This document shows positions 51,523-64,000 of a stretch of DNA of 64,000 nucleotides, piece by piece. Positions within the stretch are counted from its first letter, which is position 1; every line of letters starts with the position of its first letter. The DNA comes from Stereum hirsutum FP-91666 SS1 (Eukaryota > Basidiomycota > Agaricomycetes > Russulales > Stereaceae). Position numbers and translations under genes: made by a program. Below the pieces are notes generated by a model. It was not told the origin of the DNA. It was given only the letters and a program-made list of their open reading frames with translations, and made no database searches. Location: assembly GCF_000264905.1 (NCBI RefSeq), contig NW_006763138.1:1015245-1079244 (forward strand), read 5' to 3'.

Positions 51523-53429
51523 CTAGGGGAAAACCCGTGGTATACTGTTTTCGAATACAGAGAGGTAATCTTTATCCATGGCGGCACCACAAAATTCGAG
51601 AGTGCGGAGGTCTCGCTTTTCTACAACGCGACGAAGTAGTTCTGCGAGCTCATGAGCTTCTTCCGCTGTGAGACTTTGACTGTGATGCCAATGTTGCCTC
51701 GCCATAACAGTCGGGTCAAAGTGTATGCTGTTCAAACGCGGAAGTGCCGAGATATTGGAAGCTGTGGCAGCCAATATCTCGCGATATCCACGTACGTCCT
51801 CTAATACCAGTCTCTGGACTGTGCTGAAGATGTCCAAGGCCTGAACACACGTACGTTCCTCGAAAGGGATTGTTGCCATGATAAGATCTCGCCAACGACT
51901 TCCCCATCGCAGATCGTGAAGGTGGTCGAGGGGGAGAAGAGACGAGAGCAGGCTCAGAACACGAATGAGCCCCTGGGCGTGCTCACGCATTCGGGCAGCA
52001 TCCGACCAATCCGGATACGGAACCGGTGTGGTCACTGTTGACAATATAGAGATGTGTAAAGTTATCTGCGGGTCGGGTTTGGGTATTTCTTCGAAGTGCG
52101 TGGGTATGGATTGGTTCCAACACTTCAGTATGAGGTTGTCATCGGTGTTGCAGAAGAATACAAGCTCCAAACACTCGATGGGGGTGATAGCGGGAGTACA
52201 AAAGATCCCTGACAGTCTTTCCGATAGAGAATCGTTGAGCTCGTCTTGTCCAAGAATGATATCGAAATCCAAAATAGCGCTCGGGTCGACCACGATGCGT
52301 GTCGTGAGTTCAGTGATATCAGCGAGATTACCGGCCAGCGTGAGGGATGAGAGGCGGGGAAGGTCGACAGGAGAGTTGACCTGTCCGGGACTGGTAACAA
52401 AATAGGTAGGATACGTCGATCGGGACGCAGATGAGGGGAACGTGATGAAGAGGGTCTCTAGCTGCTGCATATTTCGTAGTGCATCAAGAGTATCCTGCAG
52501 CAGCACTACACAATTAGAGCCAGGGTCACTCGTAAATTGCACTATCAACTTTAAAGTGACGAGTCCGTGGAGCATAGGGGCACGCCAGAGAATCTCATGT
52601 GAGAAGTAGCCGTCTAGGGCCAGGCCCCTCAAAGCTGGAGCGTATCCTCCAAGGAAGTCCTCCGGTATGGAAAATGGGCTGGGGTCGGGGGATAACATTC
52701 CATATAACTCTAGCGTTTCCAATTGAGGGGCGGGTCGCTTCAACACTTCTCTCCAGAGCTCTGTCGATTTGTCGAGGGGCACAGATAAGGACAATACTTT
52801 GACCTGCTTGGACTCGAACAACTTTGGAACGATATATTCTATGTTGTGCTGCCGGCCCTCAACATACGGGGGCGTCCATTGAGGGAATGGCGGGGGGCTT
52901 CGCCATCCCACCGGATGCAACTCTACGATTGTGAGGGGAGCATCCTTGGAGCGATCAAGCATTTCCTTCATCCAGTGAGTGTTACTGATCCATATAGTGG
53001 TCCATAGGACCGAAAACTCCAATGCAGTTTGGCGCCACAATTTGCAGGTATGGCTCACAACTATGAGGTCCTTTGTCCTATCCTCGATCTCGTTGAGATC
53101 CCGTCTTCCCGCGTTGCTCCAACAGGGAACGTCAAGCACGGGGAGGAGATGACGGAATATGGACGCGAGTATCTCAGAGGGCAGTCGAAGGATGGGAACG
53201 AATTTGTTTCGCCGTGCGCTGATCTCTTGGATGTACGCGCAAGCACGGGCGATCTCGTCATCGCAGGCTTGAAGGGTCATTCCGACATCACCACCTGCGT
53301 TTTCAATGGTCTCAGGGATTCTTGAACTTCGTAAATTCTGCCAAAAATTCGCCCTGTTGGGAACATCAGCATGACCATACACAATGGCACGGGGGAGAAG
53401 GGAACCCACCGGGATAGATCGGACGCCAT
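51523..53429 (-). CDS. F-box protein with 20-nt first coding exon
   Basis: The large open frame begins with GTG at 53409, not ATG. Splicing a 56-bp intron (53354–53409, GTGGGT…CAACAG) joins it to a 20-nt coding exon (53410–53429, MASDLSR) with an ATG, giving 616 aa. After a short coiled-coil-like segment (QACDDEIARACAYIQEISAR), residues ~55–110 are an F-box (PILRLPSEILASIFRHLLPV, then HTCKLWRQTALEFSVLWTTI). LRR-like strands follow to the end. It probably recruits a substrate to an SCF ubiquitin ligase; the target is unknown. Confidence 0.82.
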
Positions 53430-54161
53430 CGGTGTCCTGTTTCTTGTCCTAGTTCTGAAAACACAATTTCCCCTGCGGTTTCTAACAGTTTTCGTCGTGC
53501 ATAATAGAGGTAAGTTATATAGATTGCGCTCGGGACGTTCATATACCGTATTACTCACCTGTAAAGAAGCAGAAACTTCAAGCTGCCTTCTGACTCGACG
53601 GTATGGCAAAAATGTGATAATTGGGCAGAGCCTCAAGTGATTAACTCTCTGGGTTAGTGAAAGAGAATATCAGGGGTTCCCCGGTCTCGAGAGAACAGGG
53701 AGGAGATATGGTGGATGTTTGGTCCAGCAATGCAGTCGTGGATGACAGCAACTTAGACGCTGTCTGACTCTGACTTGGGGTTCCTTGATGTGGCGAGAAT
53801 TTCCCACGGTCGCATTGCTGACGGCTCGGGAACGACGTTGGTAAGACGGGTACTTATAAGCCCTTCATCCGACGAGCTTCTCGTTAACGAGAAGATTTAA
53901 TATCCTATCCCGCTCGGTTATACAAGGCAACGAATATATCTTGTAGTAGTGTTCGAATTTGGGCCACCGATATGCAATTCGACACGCAAATATAAGCCTA
54001 AAGACCAATGAACAAATGCAGAACACATTTCTTCCAAAGAAAGGTTGACGAGATCGTGAATGTGAATACATGTGTTTTACAGAGTAATGCGTGTATGTCC
54101 ATGAAGAGTGCCCCAGGGCGAGCAGACACACGTTGATCATTTCAAGACAAGGACAAGCCCC
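53430..54161. other. Intergenic region
   Basis: 732 bp between the THI4 stop and the F-box start, both on the minus strand; it should hold the F-box promoter and the THI4 3' UTR. No supported gene. Confidence 0.4.
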
Positions 54162-56505
<2,344 letters not shown>

Positions 56506-58113
56506 CTATATTTCCTCTTCCTCTTCCTCGTCCGTCAAATCTTCGCCCTCCCTGACGCCTCTGTGTCGTTCGAGCCCTGGTCTTCGTGCCCAAGAGCGAC
56601 CGTCGGTGTAGGGTTCTATACGGAAAGGGAAGAAAAGGGTGTAGATTGGGCTGTTGTGAAGTAGGGTTAAAATGAAGTCAATATCCGATGCGAGAGTGGA
56701 GATGAGTAGAAGATAGGATGAGACGTACTATCCATCCCTTCCTAGGTTGAAGAACAGCTCGAGATTTTTGCGTTTGCTGTAGTAAAAGAGAAGGTCAATA
56801 CACCATTCTTTCTACCCTGCTAGCCCTGCGCGAGTGTACGTACCCCAGGTCGTATGAATTCACAAACGTCTAGACCCACAAGATACGTTATATTTCGGTC
56901 AGATACCACCGAGATATGACCCCTAGAAACGACATACCTCTCCCCTCGACTTCGCAAGCTTCCTATAAATCTCGAAATCGTGTCCTTCGCAACTCGTCTC
57001 TCCGATCGCCACACTCCATAAGTGCCATGCCGCCATGATACCAACTGCGAGGCACATTACTGCGGCGAGGATGTAGGACATGATGAACACGACGGACGGG
57101 ACTAAGAACGGCCACTTTGCCTAGACAAATCGTTGCGGAATGATCAATTGTGAGAACGGAAAGGAGAGTTCGGTAGAAGGAGGCTCACATTCCAATGCAT
57201 CCCGAACGCCATAAGGATGAAATCCCACCCTAAAAGCGTGTACCAGAAAGCACCGATGACGAGGTACACCCTAGAGGCTATGTAAATATCGAATTTGCAA
57301 GGCTAGAGGTCGAAAGACGAACATGAAGAGAACAAAGTGGCGCTCGTTGTATAATCCGACACATTGGTTAACCCCTAAGCGAGGTTCAGTCCAATTGTCC
57401 TCGTTCGTGAAAGATACTACATACACTGATGATGTTCTCTATTGAGCATAACGAGGATCTTGGTAGACAGACAAACTCACTGGACAATGATGGTCATATT
57501 TCAACACGCAGCGGTTGCATATCCGACAGTGATGTGTCCTCTCAGAGGGAGAGAGCGTTTGACACGACAGCCTTAGCACAAGTTTCTTGGATGCACCAAG
57601 TAAGATTGTTCAAACGCACCTCTGGCTTGATTTGGTTGCACTTCGTACAGCGCGTAGTGCTCGCCTTCGTGATATTCACCTCCGAGGACCATCTCACGCC
57701 GTTCTGCGGCCTCACTGGTGTGCCGATACTTCTCCTCGCCCATAGAAGGCTATTGTCGACATGCGTTTGCGGTGGGTCATCGACGTAACCTGGTGGCACG
57801 GTGCAGACATAGTAGTAGTGTCCGAACATGTTGAGGATGATGATCAAGCATGGTGGTGCGGTCAACAGCGGCCACGGCAGACTTGGAAGCACTATGTTGA
57901 CTGAAACAAGCCAAGAAGCGAATAGAACTAAACGTCAGCTTGGTATGTATGCAGTATGTATGAAGATGGCGCACGAAAGCTGACTGTCCCTGCGACAATG
58001 AGTATGACGGCGAGCCCGACGAAGAAAGGTCCTGCTGCGCCTGTGACTTTATCTCCCCACCGTTCCAGTTTTTTGAAACATCGAAAGACGACACGAGTGC
58101 ATATGTTGGGCAT
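56506..58113 (-). CDS. DHHC-type protein S-palmitoyltransferase
   Basis: Ten exons (58113–57975, 57927–57620, 57540–57481, 57425, 57374–57323, 57270–57189, 57120–56938, 56869–56844, 56776–56729, 56650–56506) total 1044 nt, 347 aa. Residues ~25–90 hold two membrane segments (AAGPFFVGLAVILIVAGTV and LPWPLLTAPPCLIIILNMFG). The Cys-rich domain reads TTRCTKCNQIKPERTHHC, then RICNRCVLKYDHHCPW and VNQCVGLYNERHFVLF. The DHHC catalytic motif is at residues 165–168. Two more membrane segments and an acidic tail follow. The enzyme transfers palmitate to cysteines at Golgi, vacuole or plasma membrane. The Trp codon after DHHCP is assembled from a 1-nt exon. It is divergent from chorismate mutase. Confidence 0.9.
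57425..57425 (-). other. Predicted 1-nt microexon in the DHHC gene
   Basis: Minus-strand T flanked by a complete 55-nt intron (57480–57426, GTGAGT…CATCAG) and a complete 50-nt intron (57424–57375, GTATGT…CTTAG). T plus the GG that starts the next exon makes TGG, the conserved Trp of DHHCPW. Without it the total is 1043 nt and the downstream frame is lost. Confidence 0.75.
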
Positions 58114-58495
58114 CGAACCGAGCCAAGTCGAAGACGAAGCGAATATTTTGTGTTTGAAGACGGTGTGGCGAGAAGAAGGGAAGCTGAGCGCTGGTCGAGT
58201 CAATGGCTGATTCTGTCTCATGCATTACCACTCTCGATAATCCGTGACGGCCGTCTCCCCACACTCAATCGTTTATCTTGCATCCAAAACGCCGCCTTAG
58301 CTGGACATAACCCTCTCAAAAGACTTGTGAGGAAATAGCCAGCGTCGAAATAGGTCGCAACTCGTCCTTATGACTCAAGCCCGGACTATCATAAAACCAG
58401 GGAATACAGGGAACACTCGACTGCTCCACCTGCCCGCACCGCACTCGTCCATCTCCCTCAAGCAATCTATATCGTCTGTTTTTCCAGGTACAAAA
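58114..58495. promoter_or_regulatory. Divergent intergenic region, DHHC gene / chorismate mutase
   Basis: 382 bp between divergent ATGs. A possible 5' UTR intron acceptor (TTTTTCCAG) lies just before the chorismate mutase start. No specific factor site seen. Confidence 0.35.
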
Positions 58496-59797
58496 ATGCA
58501 GGCCAATTACATGCTTTCGGATAACCCGCTGTCTCTGGATAGGATACGATCCATTCTGACCAGGCTCGAGGATACCATCATCTTCTCCCTCATCGAGCGC
58601 GCACAGTTCGCCCACAATCCGAAGATCTACCAGCGAGGCGCGTTCCCAGACATCAGTGACCTAGGCCCAAAGAGTCTCTTCGAATGGTTCTTGAAAGAGA
58701 CGGAGTCGTTCCATGGTAAGTTGGTGATATCAATCATATCGGACTGTTTGATCCCCTCCACCTTTATACCTTGCCTCTTCCCCGCATCCACACAGCCACC
58801 TCGCGTCGTTTCTGCTCACCTCATGCTCCGGTGCTGACCTTTCTCGTTCCCCATTACTCTTATCGTAGCCCGAGCACGGCGCTATACTAGGTAAGCTCAG
58901 CAGCCGCGCACGGATCTTGGTCTACAGACGCTTTGATATCGACGCAATCCTGATCTTACTGTTTCTCCCTTGTTGCAATCAGCCCCGATGAATACCCCTT
59001 CACCGAAAATCTGCCCGAACCTATCATGCCCTCGCTGAAATATCCCAAAATCCTCCACCCGAACAACGTCAATGTGAACGCCTCCATCATGGCCTTCTAC
59101 ATCTTCCACATCGTTCCACGCATCACACGTCAAGCGACCCTCATCCTCGCCGCAATGAAACGGTCGCAGGGCGTCAAGGGCGAAGAGGAGTTCGAGGACG
59201 ACGGAAATTACGGCAGCGCAGCTACCATCGATATCGAGGTCCTGCAGGCCATCAGCAAGCGAGTGCATTACGGTTCGTCTCGACACAGGCGCCCAAAGTG
59301 GAGATTTGACTCAAAATTCACCTTTGATTTTCCCAGGCAAATTCGTCTCCGAGTCCAAGTTCGTCGAAAACCCTGCGGCTTTCATCCCGCATATCCGTTC
59401 TCGGAATAAAGAAGCCCTAGCCGGCCTGATCACCAAACCCGAAGTCGAACGTCGTCTCCTCCAGCGTTTACGCAAGAAAGCGTCCACCTACGCGCAGGAC
59501 TACGCACCAGACGGGGAGCCCATCCCGTTGGCTAGTAGTGCTAATGGGAATGGTAGCGCGAATGGGCATGGAGGTGCGCTGGGCAAGTTGGATGTGGAAG
59601 GTGTGGTGGAGTTGTATGAGAACTATATTATTCCGTTGACGAAGGATGTCGAAGTGAGTGATGAAATTCGTGTAGAGACGAGAGTGGATGAGACTTACCG
59701 TCGTTCTTCATTCCATCAGGTCGACTATCTTCTTCAACGACTCGATGGCCTCTCGGAAGATGAAGTCGAAGCACTGCTAAACCAACCGCCGCCCTAG
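58496..59797 (+). CDS. ARO7: Chorismate mutase
   Basis: Five exons (58496–58715, 58869–58890, 58983–59272, 59337–59653, 59720–59797) total 927 nt, 308 aa. The AroQ-type eukaryotic fold is clear: [100 protein letters not shown] and [20 protein letters not shown]. The enzyme converts chorismate to prephenate for Phe and Tyr synthesis and is allosterically regulated in fungi. A Gly/Asn/Ser-rich insertion ([17 protein letters not shown]) lengthens the protein beyond the usual ~256–270 aa. The second exon is only 22 nt. ATG 58511 is an alternative start. Confidence 0.95.
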
Positions 59798-61349
59798 CCC
59801 ATCCATCTCCGACTCTCCCCCGCATCTATTCGCCTCCTTGTCCTTACGGACGTCCTCGTACCACACCTTCGCATCCACTGTTCCTTCGTTGGCCCACAGA
59901 CCGGCTATCGCTCAGCCGACCTGTGTGGCGGAAGGCAATCAGATCCCCACAAAACCATCCAAACCTCTTCTCATATCCTCCACCCTTTCTCTTTCTTGCT
60001 TTCTTATTCCCTTTCCGAGCACGGATTGTACCTCTGACAACCCACGACTACGTTGGTGTATTACCCATTATCAAATCATTTATGTACCCCTCCGCGCTGT
60101 GCTGTCGCTGTCGAACGCTGAAATTTCGAAACTAACGACTCTTGATGTGAGGAGCATGAGGGTGGTGGCCGAGGTTGGACAGCTCAATGCGTGCGTTTCT
60201 CCCAGCTTGTTCTTCCATACAATACTGTCCTTGACCCGGATCTGAAAACTAGTTTTCACTCCTGTATTGTCCTCTCCTAGCTCATTCAATCTCCTTCGGC
60301 TTCTGCACATATATTCTACGGGGCCTCTGGTACAAGCCTATCTAGTCTGTTTTCTTGAAACTAGAAATGTGGCTCAGTGTCGTTGCCGGTGCCGAGCACG
60401 ATTTTGGCGCTGAAGCCGAACGGACCACTTTCGACACCTTTTGACTTCTTTCTCCGCATTCGTTCGCTCGCTCAGCACGAATGCTGACATATGCTATGGG
60501 GTATTCGATCCGAACATACAATGAAAATAATGTGTTGGTAGAATCACTTTTCAGATGCGGGTCAAGGACAGTACACCCTGAGGCTCTACATAATATCGAT
60601 ATTCCGACCTTGGACTTCATCAAGATCATTCCTCCGATATCTTTCTTTTCTCCTTCCGACGGGTATCGTCCATCCCTGCGAATCCTATGCATCGAATCGT
60701 TCAACTTGTTCAGTCACTAGGGCATATATGTAGCGGTCCCAAACGTTGGAGCCCCCGCCAGAGCTCGCTTCCTGATTGGCAAAAAAATTGAATGTACATC
60801 GCTACATATATGCCCTACTGTCCTGGTTCCCAGAACCGACTGTTGTTCGGCTCGGGTCCGTTCTCTGCAATGTACGCGTCAATCGGGTATCATAGTACCG
60901 TGGTCGGCGTCTCGACTACCACGACTTCCTTGAATGTTAACATTTCGAATACGCTGTAAAGAGGATGAAATCCTCACGATTCGAGAGCTACGAGCTCGTG
61001 TCCATTAGTCTTTACGAAAGGGTGTCTGTCTCCGTCTACTGCATGACCTTTCTGCACTGGCATCTTGCTTGGTAGAATGTTAACGCACCACGTTTGGCAG
61101 CATTCCATCCCTTGTGGCATCGATTGTAGATCATAGTATTGGTTTGGATACTAATTAAACTTTGTGGTACGCTAGGTCTTATATTCAGGTTGCACGACCA
61201 TTCAATGCTTTATCGTAAGGCTCTCCGTCCGTATATTCTTGACTCCTCTACGCTTTTATAGCCCAAAGGCCCTGTACCACTCTTTCGCCCATCACCTTCA
61301 GATTTCAGACTCTACAGTCACTGCCTGTCCTTCACAAATCTCTTCAATA
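59798..61349. other. Intergenic region
   Basis: About 1.55 kb between chorismate mutase and the NucA/NucB gene. Short ORFs have no motif. It contains the hairpin element at 60718–60817. Confidence 0.45.
60718..60817. mobile_element. MITE-like element with 18-bp inverted repeats
   Basis: TAGGGCATATATGTAGCG at 60718–60735 is the exact reverse complement of 60800–60817, with 64 bp between the arms. The arms can be read as 16-bp terminal repeats flanked by a TA target duplication, as for Tc1/mariner-type MITEs. No other copy was noticed in the window. Confidence 0.5.
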
Positions 61350-62744
61350 ATGCGCGTTCAATTGACACCCCTCCTCACTGTCTTGGCGGTATCTGTGCAG
61401 ATTTCCATGCTCCCAGGAGTATCCACGAAGGTGATGGCATTCACATCCGTCTTCAGATCCTGTGTAGTTAAAATTATTTGCAGTCCATCATAGAGAAAGA
61501 ATCAGATGGGTACGTCGCCGATGCATCTTGGCTGTCCCTCTTCAAGCGTGAGTTTTAGTAGATCTGTTTAATCTACCGACCGTATCTGATATCTCTTGGT
61601 TGAATAGGTGATGATGGACCGTCTGGCGATGGGGAATGTGACCCGTAAGTGTCGTTACTGCGTTCAGGAGCAGTAGATAATTACTCGCCGCATTCAGTTG
61701 CCAGGCCTCCTGTTCGATCAACGAAGTCAAACGGTTCTCCGAAAGTGACCCCGAGACCATGGAACTCAGGACACTCCATGGAAACGCAAGCCATACCGAG
61801 CCTTGGTTGCATGGCGAGGTTGCTCGCTGGGAGGTCATCGAAGGTCGTGCGATGACTCTTGCGTTCAACTGTGATACTATTCCGAACGTTTGCCAGAACA
61901 TGTGTTTCGGAGCGGTAAGCAACCGCCCCCTTGTCCATTGTTGAATCATTAATATTGACAACAATTCGATTGGCTACGTCTGTGATAGGTTTGTATGTTC
62001 TCCCCCCACCCCCTCCCCCCCGTTCTGTTGAGGCCTTTGTTCTGAACTGTCTGAACGAACCTTACAGGCAAAGGATTCGGGACGACTCTCACTGTCAGCA
62101 AAGCGACCGCCAAATGCCAGAATGCGCGAAAGAAAAACTCTTGTGGATCAAAGAACCCGAATAGATGCAGCACGAGATTGTGAGGTTGTTATTTATTCTT
62201 CGCCAGAGAAGCCTTCTTATAAATACACCGACTACGCCAGCAATCCCTCGTTTGCTGCCGGTAATTCGTGTGACGAATATCCGTTTGCGAGCACGCTGGA
62301 GGGTCAACTGGCCGCTCAGGACGCAGCTGCCACTCGTGAGTCACGGAAGTCCAGTCTTGTTTGCCTCTTATCTTCATGAGTCCATTCTTCAGGTTGCGTC
62401 CCCAGGGGAGAAAACTCATGTAAGTGTGCCATTGTTTTATAATCGTTTTATCCAAATTCAATCATTATTTCGCTCTAGCTCAAGGCGGTAAAATCTCTGG
62501 TTTTTACCGCAACATCGCAGACGGCACACAGTTCACCGTCGGCTTTAGCTTCGCAGCTGGAGCGACCGGATTTTGTAAGGCCAAACCAAGTTGTGCGATC
62601 GGAGCAGGTACTAGCCAGCAGTGTGAGAGGCTCTGGCAGTGTCTATCCTCGTATCTTCCGCAACTCCTTGGGAGTTGGCTGGAATACCTTTTTCAGTTTC
62701 ATTACTTTTCAACGTCGTCACGCCGACATCGTTCTCTTCGTTAG
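61350..62744 (+). CDS. Secreted protein with NucA/NucB deoxyribonuclease domain
   Basis: Exons 61350–61430, 61484–61547, 61608–61644, 61698–61914, 61989–61992, 62068–62179, 62241–62335, 62393–62419 and 62479 onward join in phase. A signal peptide (MRVQLTPLLTVLAVSVQI) leads into a Cys-rich region (GDGECDPCQASCSINE, FNCDTIPNVCQNMCFGA). The NucA/NucB core follows: KCQNARKKNSCGSKNPNRCS, SCDEYPFAST, RCVPRGENSSQGGKISGFY. This family is known from Bacillus secreted DNases and occurs in fungi. The 3' end is uncertain: the stop at 62744 gives 300 aa, but a further intron from 62575 is possible. The mature enzyme would act extracellularly on DNA. Confidence 0.75.
61989..61992 (+). other. Predicted 4-nt microexon (GTTT) in the NucA/NucB gene
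   Basis: GTTT lies between a 74-nt intron (61915–61988, GTAAGC…GATAG) and a 75-nt intron (61993–62067, GTATGT…TTACAG). Inclusion gives FGAVCKGFGTTLTV and the Cys-rich family frame. Skipping it gives a different frame that lacks those cysteines. Confidence 0.62.
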
Positions 62745-64000
62745 TGCTCTTCTCAAGAACTGTCATAATTGTGTGTTTTTCACTCAAATAGTACTATTGG
62801 CTGGTGTCCAAACGATGCCGAGATCGTCGCTGTCGGTGGTGGTCAGTTGGTGACCTGCCGAATCGTTCTGACCACAGGTAACAAACTAGTGCTATCGCAC
62901 TTTGAAGGTGTTCCATGGCTGGCAGACCGTGCCGCAGTTTCTAGTCTCCATTCACCGCATGAATACTTACGAAAGGGTAATAAAAGTCGGCCATATTATC
63001 ATCAGCTCAGCCTTCGAACTGTAATGGTGAGTGCCCAATTTATTCAGATTCGGCGGAGATAGGAACGAGTGAAGCATCACGTTTAGCTTGCAGTGCTTGC
63101 CTTAGACTGCCACAGAAGCACACAATCCGGAGACTCGGATGTTTGGTCTTGGAGGGGATGAATGGAGGAGTCTTACGTTCATCGGGTGACAGTCACGGTC
63201 GAGAGTGGCTGGCAGGCAGGAAGTATGGACGTAAAGCATATTCCGATATTCCTGTGAGCGAGGAAGAATTCACCGGCTGGCACACTCAAGTGATTTCAAT
63301 ATAGTGCGAGGAGCGTAGGAATAGATAGAAGAAATAAAGCTCGACCTGTAGTAAGTAAGTAGCTTCTTCGGAGTTGCAGCATGGGCGGAAGGTTCCGGAT
63401 CAGCGTTCAACAAGACACGCATCACGACAGTAGGTCGTCCATTCCTGCTTCAACGAACCTGACATGTTGAAACGTTGGGCTTGTCCTACCGAACACATTA
63501 CCAACCTATGGTAGTTATTAACTGGACCAACGCTTCGTCCATCACATCAGTCACCAGTAGAAATGATTACGACACGAGGAAACTCAGCGCCGATCTGAAC
63601 GGTGCGTTTGCTCATAGCTCAACCTTTAGAGTTCTGCTTATCCTTGTAAACGTCCCGAATTCCGTGATTTTAGACGCTCTGATACATTTCGAGTCACTAC
63701 ACGAGATTATCCCCGGCGGCAAGCGATCCATTGAATGAAGAAAAGCATCAGTTTTCCTGCGGCAATCATTATGCCACTTTCAGGCCATGCTCTGAGACTT
63801 GTTTCGATGCATTGCATTTGACAGCTTCCGAGTCGCGTGTACTAAGGACCTTCTAGGAGAGCGCTGCATTGGATGCTCAATATGCTGCATGGTAATTCAA
63901 TAATCACCTACCTACGAGATACAACAACGGTTCAAGTCTGTAGCGCCGAGAATATATTCTTTATCCATCACTCTTTATAAACCACAGTTCGCGCCCTATA
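62745..64000. other. Right-edge region, no supported gene
   Basis: A stop-free stretch at about 62797–62878, bounded by an AG and a GT, encodes a Cys-containing peptide (GWCPNDAEIVAVGGGQLV). It might be a last exon of the preceding gene, but I cannot join it with confidence. The rest to the edge shows no motif. Confidence 0.35.

Overview
The window is nuclear DNA from a filamentous basidiomycete, most likely an agaricomycete. Protein-coding genes are split by many 50–75 bp GT–AG introns, and intergenic distances are short. The gene content is fungal: a GH71 alpha-1,3-glucanase, THI4, an amino acid permease, and an agaricomycete-style seven-helix protein whose motifs I recall only from mushrooms. 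I cannot name the genus. No tRNA, rRNA, CRISPR array or intact transposon was recognised.

Layout. 1–19.3 kb is dense with conserved genes: a Scm3-like CENP-A chaperone (cut by the left edge), GH71 glucanase, NUDCD1, an MFS sugar transporter, BUD22, tubulin cofactor D and V-ATPase subunit B. 19.3–25.3 kb is about 6 kb without a credible gene. It holds two families of degenerate tandem repeats and some microsatellites. 25.3–46 kb holds a Tcp11/Sok1 protein, an F-box protein, a seven-helix protein with an apparent one-base frameshift, an amino acid permease, a G-patch protein with a SUMO-interaction motif, a second F-box protein, a PQ-loop vacuolar transporter and prohibitin-2. 46.6–59.8 kb holds MSH5, a third F-box protein, THI4, a DHHC palmitoyltransferase and chorismate mutase. 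The right end has a MITE-like hairpin element and a secreted NucA/NucB-type nuclease gene.

No operon-like pathway is present; most genes are unrelated housekeeping functions. Several are arranged head to head over 230–470 bp (Scm3/GH71, BUD22/TBCD, permease/G-patch, PQ-loop/prohibitin-2, DHHC/chorismate mutase) and may share promoters.

The most unusual signal is splicing with extremely small exons. The DHHC gene reads correctly only if a single-nucleotide exon (57425) supplies the first base of the invariant Trp of the DHHCPW motif. The NucA/NucB gene needs a 4-nt exon (61989–61992). The sugar transporter has three consecutive exons of 24, 12 and 17 nt. In each case the reconstructed reading frame and conserved motif support the tiny exons. 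All exon models here were made by eye from splice consensus, phase and motif continuity, and none has been tested against RNA.
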